DNA of 64,000 nucleotides from Paenalcaligenes hermetiae (GTDB lineage Bacteria; Pseudomonadota; Gammaproteobacteria; Burkholderiales; Burkholderiaceae_B), in NCBI RefSeq assembly GCF_039543645.1, contig NZ_BAABKD010000002.1:124001-188000 (forward strand), written 5' to 3'. The notes beneath the pieces were generated by a model. The model was not told where the DNA came from and did not search any database. It was given only the letters and a program-made list of their open reading frames with translations. Made by a program: the position numbers and the translations under genes. The first letter of the stretch is position 1. Each line of letters opens with the position of its first letter. Positions 59,705 to 64,000 of the stretch are shown here, piece by piece.

Positions 59705-62428
59705 ATGATGGATTTACAAAGCACATTAAACTGGTCTGGCGCGCTACGCCGCCAGCTGGTTGCTACACCAGAGCTTGCGGATTGGTTACAAGCGCAAAGT
59801 AAATATGAAGTGACCCCCACAGTGATCCAAGATTGGTTTGATGCGCTACGTCCCCAAGAATATACCGAAGAGGCGCTTAAAAAGCAGCTACGCTTAGTAC
59901 GACGTCGCGTTTTTTTTACGCTAATGGTGCGGGATGTTCACTCCAGAGCTAGTTTAGCCGAAGTGAGCACCGCTATGAGCTTTTTAGCTGATCTAAGTGT
60001 AAGCAAAGCCTATGAATGGGTGAGTCACGCCCTCAGTGAAGCGCACGGAACACCCATTGACCCCAAAACAGGCCTACCTTTAGAAATGCTTATTGTCGCT
60101 ATGGGGAAATGGGGGGGCTATGAATTAAATGTATCCTCCGATATTGATCTCATTACCCTATATGATGGTGAAGGCGAAACCCAAGGACGACGGCCGCGTA
60201 GCTACCATGAGTACTTTGGACGCTTAACCCAACGCTTGCTTCCTATACTGTCACAAACCAATGCTTTCGGTCATGTTTTTAGAACCGACTTGCGTCTACG
60301 TCCCGATGGCGATGTGGGCCCCTTGGCTTGGAGCTTAAATGCATTGGAAAACTATTTTCTTCATCAAGGACGAGAATGGGAACGCTATGCCTGGATAAAA
60401 GGCCGTCTTATTCAGGTCAAAAGCCATGCGGAGAGTCAGCCTCAATATGCACAACAACGCTTAGAGAATCTACGGACTCCCTTTGTTTATCGCAAATATT
60501 TTGATTTCGATGCTTTAGCCTCTTTACGCGATTTACGCGAACGCATTCGCCAAGACTGGGAACGAAAGGTCATTGCCAAAGATAGCCTGGAAAGCACACA
60601 TAACATCAAATTAGGGGATGGAGGTATACGGGAAATTGAGTTCGTAGTTCAACTAAATCAACTCATCCGTGGTGGGCGCTGGCCCTCATTGCAACAACAA
60701 AACTTGCATGCAGCTGTACACGCTCAAGTACAAGCGGATCTGATGGATGATGAGCTCGCACGCCGACTACTTAATGCGTATGACTTTTTACGTCGCACTG
60801 AACACTTTCTTCAATATAAAGAAGATGAACAAACCCATCTTTTACCCACCGACGCCGATACCTATGCTCGCCTTGCCTACAGCTTTGGCTTAAGCACAGA
60901 CTCATTTACCCAACAACTCAATGAGCATCGCCAATTTGTCCACCAAAGCTTCCAAGATGCTTTTCGTATTGCAGGCGTAGAGAAAAAAACGCGGGCCACC
61001 ACTGCTATCGCACCTACACTGCCGTCTCCCCCGATGAGCTCCTCAGACCATGCTGAGCTTGAGGCTCAAAGCCAACAACTCCTACATTCCAATCGCATCC
61101 AGCGTTTGCCCCCACATAGCCTAAAACGCTTACAACGCTTATTACCCTTGTTAAGACAAGCGGCTTGTGCCACCGATCACCCCGTAGAAACTAATAAGCG
61201 ACTCCATACTATTATGGAACAAATTGCTAGCCGTAGTGCTTATCTTGCACTACTGCTCGAGTACCCGGAAACCATTCAACGCATGGCAACCATTGCAGGG
61301 GCCAGCCCTTGGGCTGCGCATTATTTAGCGCAATACCCTCTGGTATTAGACAGCTTAATTGAATGGAAAGATCTGCTTGAGGCCCCGGATTTTACTGCTC
61401 TTGCCGAGCAACTACGTCTGGAGCTCGATGCCTGTGTACTACCTAACGGTCAGGCCGATATTGAAAGGCAAATGAATCTTATGCGCGACCTGCAACATCA
61501 GGTTAGCTTTCAGCTACTAGCACAAGATATTGCAGGCTTACTCACCGTAGAAGTCTTAGCCGACCAACTATCGGCGTTAGCTGATCTGCTTATAGAGGAA
61601 ACCATTTATCGTACCTGGCCTCTGGCTCAACCACGCCAACAGCCACCTGATCCCCCCACCCCGCAATTTGCCGTCATCGCTTATGGTAAATTAGGTGGCA
61701 AGGAGCTGGGTTACGCATCAGATCTGGACTTGGTTTTTTTATATGATGACCCCAATCAGGATCAGGTTGAAAAATACGTGCGCTTAGGTCGGCGCATGGT
61801 GTCGTGGCTAAGTACGATGACCTCATCGGGACGTATGTACGAGGTAGACATGCGTTTACGTCCGGATGGCGATGCTGGCCTGATTGCAGTCTCTATCGAT
61901 GGTTTTGAAAAATACCAAAGCCAACAGGCTTGGAGCTGGGAACATCAAGCCATTACCCGTGCTCGTTTTGTTGCTGGCGACCCACAAATTGGGGCACGCT
62001 TTGAAAAAGTACGCCAGGATATTCTTTTACAAAAGCGTGACCCTATCGCTTTTAAGCGTGAGGTCATTACCATGCGTGAAAAAATCGCTCAAGCACACCC
62101 CAACAAGAGTGATTTATTCGATATCAAACACGATCGCGGCGGTATGGTAGATATTGAGTTTATGACGCAATATTTAGTGCTGTGTTATGCTCACCGGTAT
62201 CCGGCTCTTTTGAATAATTTGGGTAATATTGCTTTATTAGGGATAGCTGCTGAGCATCAGCTCATTCCGCGTACGCTAAGCCAACAAGCCATACAGGCGT
62301 ATCGCACATTTAGGCGTTACCAGCATAACCTACGCCTTCAAGGCGCAGCAGTGGCACGTTTACCATTGCACCAAGTGCAAGCGGAACGAGACGCTGTTAT
62401 GGCTTTATGGCAAGCGGTTATGAACTAA
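59705..62428 (+). CDS. glnE: Bifunctional glutamine synthetase adenylyltransferase/adenylyl-removing enzyme
   Basis: A 907-residue enzyme with two nucleotidyltransferase domains: an N-terminal adenylyl-removing domain with GKWGGYELNVSSDIDL at about 133-148, and a C-terminal adenylyltransferase domain with GKLGGKELGYASDLDL at about 660-675. Both keep the DxD metal site. Together with PII it switches glutamine synthetase off in nitrogen excess and on in limitation. I chose the ATG at 59705 (a second ATG follows); an in-frame TTG at 59693 is less likely. It diverges from yhdP and is followed by queH after 13 bases. Confidence 0.95.
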   Translation: MMDLQSTLNWSGALRRQLVATPELADWLQAQSKYEVTPTVIQDWFDALRPQEYTEEALKKQLRLVRRRVFFTLMVRDVHSRASLAEVSTAMSFLADLSVSKAYEWVSHALSEAHGTPIDPKTGLPLEMLIVAMGKWGGYELNVSSDIDLITLYDGEGETQGRRPRSYHEYFGRLTQRLLPILSQTNAFGHVFRTDLRLRPDGDVGPLAWSLNALENYFLHQGREWERYAWIKGRLIQVKSHAESQPQYAQQRLENLRTPFVYRKYFDFDALASLRDLRERIRQDWERKVIAKDSLESTHNIKLGDGGIREIEFVVQLNQLIRGGRWPSLQQQNLHAAVHAQVQADLMDDELARRLLNAYDFLRRTEHFLQYKEDEQTHLLPTDADTYARLAYSFGLSTDSFTQQLNEHRQFVHQSFQDAFRIAGVEKKTRATTAIAPTLPSPPMSSSDHAELEAQSQQLLHSNRIQRLPPHSLKRLQRLLPLLRQAACATDHPVETNKRLHTIMEQIASRSAYLALLLEYPETIQRMATIAGASPWAAHYLAQYPLVLDSLIEWKDLLEAPDFTALAEQLRLELDACVLPNGQADIERQMNLMRDLQHQVSFQLLAQDIAGLLTVEVLADQLSALADLLIEETIYRTWPLAQPRQQPPDPPTPQFAVIAYGKLGGKELGYASDLDLVFLYDDPNQDQVEKYVRLGRRMVSWLSTMTSSGRMYEVDMRLRPDGDAGLIAVSIDGFEKYQSQQAWSWEHQAITRARFVAGDPQIGARFEKVRQDILLQKRDPIAFKREVITMREKIAQAHPNKSDLFDIKHDRGGMVDIEFMTQYLVLCYAHRYPALLNNLGNIALLGIAAEHQLIPRTLSQQAIQAYRTFRRYQHNLRLQGAAVARLPLHQVQAERDAVMALWQAVMN

Positions 62429-62441
62429 TTCTGTATACACC

Positions 62442-63125
62442 ATGAAAAACACTGAATTTACTCGCCCTGTTCTCACCATCCCTAACAACAGTAAAAAAGT
62501 ACTGTTGCACTCTTGTTGTGCCCCCTGTTCTGGTGAGGTCATGGAAGCCATGACAGCCTCTGGGATTGAATATACGATTTTTTTCTACAACCCTAACATT
62601 CACCCCATCAAAGAATACGAAATTCGCAAAGAGGAAAACAAACGTTTTGCAGAAAAGCACAATATCCCTTTTATTGATGCGGATTACGATGCCGATAACT
62701 GGTTTGAACGCGTTAAAGGCATGGAGCATGAACCAGAGCGCGGTATCCGCTGTACAGAGTGCTTTGATATGCGCTTTGAACGTACTGCTTTATATGCTTA
62801 TGAAAATGGGTTTGACACCATTACCAGCTCTTTAGCGATTTCACGCTGGAAAGATATGAAGCAAATTAACGGCTGTGGTGAACGTGCTGCTGCCCGCTAC
62901 CCCAATATGCTGTACTGGACCTACAACTGGCGCAAAGGGGGTGGGTCACAACGTATGCTTGAAATCAGCAAGAAAGAAAATTTTTATCAACAAGAGTATT
63001 GCGGCTGCGTATATTCTTTACGCGACACAAATAATTGGCGTATGGCCAATGGCCGCCCACGCATTGAGTTTGGCGTAAAATTTTACGGTATTAATGACAC
63101 TTCCACGCTAAAAAAGACGAGTTAA
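62442..63125 (+). CDS. queH: Epoxyqueuosine reductase QueH
   Basis: A 227-residue protein of the QueH (DUF208) family, which carries out the last step of queuosine synthesis, reducing epoxyqueuosine in tRNA, without cobalamin. Cluster/metal cysteines are in LLHSCCAPCS (C25, C26, C29), RCTECFDMR (C104, C107) and EYCGCVYS (C187, C189). It is an alternative to the cobalamin-dependent QueG. The gene starts 13 bases after glnE, so it is probably co-transcribed, and a terminator follows. Confidence 0.92.
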   Translation: MKNTEFTRPVLTIPNNSKKVLLHSCCAPCSGEVMEAMTASGIEYTIFFYNPNIHPIKEYEIRKEENKRFAEKHNIPFIDADYDADNWFERVKGMEHEPERGIRCTECFDMRFERTALYAYENGFDTITSSLAISRWKDMKQINGCGERAAARYPNMLYWTYNWRKGGGSQRMLEISKKENFYQQEYCGCVYSLRDTNNWRMANGRPRIEFGVKFYGINDTSTLKKTS

Positions 63126-63134
63126 GCCCCCACG

Positions 63135-63166
63135 AAAAAAGGCAGCCTAATTAAGCTGCCTTTTTA
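63135..63166. terminator. Terminator between queH and livF (bidirectional)
   Basis: GGCAGC and GCTGCC form the core of a stem extended by AAAAAA and TTTTT on the two sides, with an eight-base loop. It can end queH on the plus strand and livF on the minus strand. Confidence 0.85.
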
Positions 63167-63179
63167 CATAAACATTCTA

Positions 63180-63887
63180 CTAAACGCCTAAATAACGCTC
63201 CCACAGCGTTGGATCAGCACCTAACTGCGCCGAATCCCCCTGCCATACCACCTGCCCTTTTTCTAAAATAATATGATGGTCAGCTAACCTCATGAGTCGC
63301 TGTACGTATTTATCGATAATTAAGATGGTTTGGCCTTGAGCACGCAAAACATCCAAACACTGCCAGATTTCCTCACGAATTTTGGGGGCTAACCCCTCCG
63401 AAGCCTCATCCAATATTAATAATTTAGGATTCGTCACCAAGGCGCGACCAATCGCTAACATTTGCTGCTCGCCACCCGAGAGTTGATTTCCCATATTGTT
63501 TTGGCGTTCGCGTAGCCGGGGAAACAACTCAAAAACTCGCTCTGGTGTCCAAGGCTTACTTGTCTGCGGGTTACGATGTGCTACAAATGCCGTTAAATGT
63601 TCTTTTACCGTCAAGTTCGGAAAACAATGACGCCCCTCTGGCACAATCGCCATTCCAGCCCGTGCAATTTTATCTGTCGTCCATGTGTTGATCTGCTGCC
63701 CAGCAAAAAACACCTCGCCTTTTTTTATAGGTAAAGCACCAAACAACGTTTTTAATAAGGTGCTTTTACCCATGCCATTGCGCCCCAACACGGTCACCAC
63801 TTGACCACTTTGAATGGACAAGTCCACACCAAATAGCACCTGACTCGCACCATAACCGCTTTCTAAATGTTTAACTTCAAGAATCAT
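63180..63887 (-). CDS. livF: Branched-chain amino acid ABC transporter ATP-binding protein LivF
   Basis: A 235-residue ATPase of the LivF class. Walker A is GRNGMGKST (35-43), the Q-loop region reads GMAIVPEGRHCFPNLTV, the signature is LSGGEQQMLAIGRAL, and Walker B is LLILDEASEGLAP. The E in place of the usual D/Q and the missing C-terminal extension distinguish it from LivG. It energises uptake of branched-chain amino acids or related compounds with LivG. It is the last gene of its operon, overlapping the livG stop by three bases (ATGA-type junction). The residue after the Walker region DKYVQ occupies the H-loop position: an Asp-Lys where many relatives have Glu-Gln/His. Confidence 0.92.
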   Translation of the reverse strand: MILEVKHLESGYGASQVLFGVDLSIQSGQVVTVLGRNGMGKSTLLKTLFGALPIKKGEVFFAGQQINTWTTDKIARAGMAIVPEGRHCFPNLTVKEHLTAFVAHRNPQTSKPWTPERVFELFPRLRERQNNMGNQLSGGEQQMLAIGRALVTNPKLLILDEASEGLAPKIREEIWQCLDVLRAQGQTILIIDKYVQRLMRLADHHIILEKGQVVWQGDSAQLGADPTLWERYLGV

Positions 63888-64000
63888 GCGGCCTCCGTCG
63901 CTTCATCACCTAAATAGGCATTTTTCACATCTTGATTATGACGAATCTCGTCAGGCGTTCCAGAGGCGATAATTTTACCCGCGACCAATACCGAAATGCG
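63884..64000 (-). CDS. livG: Branched-chain amino acid ABC transporter ATP-binding protein LivG, C-terminal end (partial)
   Basis: The last 38 codons of a gene that continues past the right edge. The translation contains VLVAGKIIASGTPDEIRHNQ and ends DVKNAYLGDEATEAA, the typical C-terminus of LivG ATPases (AYLG). Its stop codon overlaps the livF start in the ATGA arrangement, confirming a livG-livF operon whose permease and binding-protein genes should lie beyond the window. Confidence 0.88.
   Translation of the reverse strand, partial: RISVLVAGKIIASGTPDEIRHNQDVKNAYLGDEATEAA

Noticed and set aside
1..64000. CRISPR arrays, prophage, insertion sequences, attachment sites or a defence island
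   Set aside because: No regularly spaced repeats, transposase, integrase or phage structural genes were seen; the gene order is ordinary Burkholderiales core genome.

Overview
The window looks like chromosomal DNA of a betaproteobacterium of the order Burkholderiales, most likely a low-to-moderate-GC member of the Alcaligenaceae (an Oligella/Paenalcaligenes/Pelistega-like genome; genus is inference). The main evidence is gene order: ndk-rlmN-rodZ-ispG-hisS-yfgM-bamB-der-hisC-hfq-hflX-hflK-hflC-hisZ-purA-phosphoribosyltransferase, rpsU-dnaG-rpoD with a lysine/alanine-rich N-terminal tail on the sigma factor, rpsP-rimM-trmD, trxA-rho, and divergent yhdP/glnE. Almost all of it is dense core genome. 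No rRNA, tRNA, insertion sequence, prophage or CRISPR array was seen, and no gene-free gap exceeds about 285 bases.

Layout. 1-2.3 kb: end of a BUD32-like kinase gene, then a gamma carbonic anhydrase/NfeD/stomatin operon. 2.3-4 kb: a two-gene ribosome-related unit, an HPF/RaiA-like protein followed by a protein of the bacterial eRF1-like (baeRF) class, closed by a strong terminator. 4.1-4.4 kb: a self-contained 54-codon gene with extended -10 promoter, ribosome binding site and terminator. 4.4-5.7 kb: HdeD-like membrane protein and a methyltransferase. 5.7-11.4 kb: a Ugp-type glycerol-3-phosphate/glycerophosphodiester importer with its own GlpR-like regulator and a GpdQ-like phosphodiesterase. 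11.6-15.4 kb: a DUF4168 secreted protein, a TsdB-TsdA thiosulfate dehydrogenase pair and a BenE-type carrier. 15.5-20.1 kb: rpsU-dnaG-rpoD. 20.2-36.2 kb: the long minus-strand housekeeping series listed above. 36.4-39.3 kb: valS. 39.4-44.1 kb: rpsP-rimM-trmD and alaS-tusA. 44.2-47.3 kb: a VirB9-like lipoprotein, a UgpB-like orphan binding protein and dadA. 47.3-52.8 kb: parE-parC plus a 2Fe-2S flavin reductase. 53-54.7 kb: trxA-rho. 54.8-62.4 kb: gdhA, yhdP and glnE, a cluster with a nitrogen-assimilation theme. 62.4-64 kb: queH, livF and the end of livG.

How they work together. The stretch concentrates translation and its quality control (HPF, baeRF, rpsU, rpsP, rimM, trmD, rlmN, hisS, valS, alaS, der, hflX, queH), envelope maintenance (BamB, HflKC, QmcA/NfeD, YhdP, short RodZ), post-transcriptional control (Hfq, Rho) and DNA topology/replication (ParCE, DnaG, RpoD). 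The accessory metabolism is uptake of phosphorylated glycerol compounds, oxidation of thiosulfate and D-amino acids, and glutamate/glutamine balance. The items I consider most worth following are the HPF+baeRF pair (a possible ribosome-hibernation module), the free-standing 54-residue gene, the VirB9-like lipoprotein outside any secretion cluster, and the promoter-terminator arrangement ahead of hisZ.
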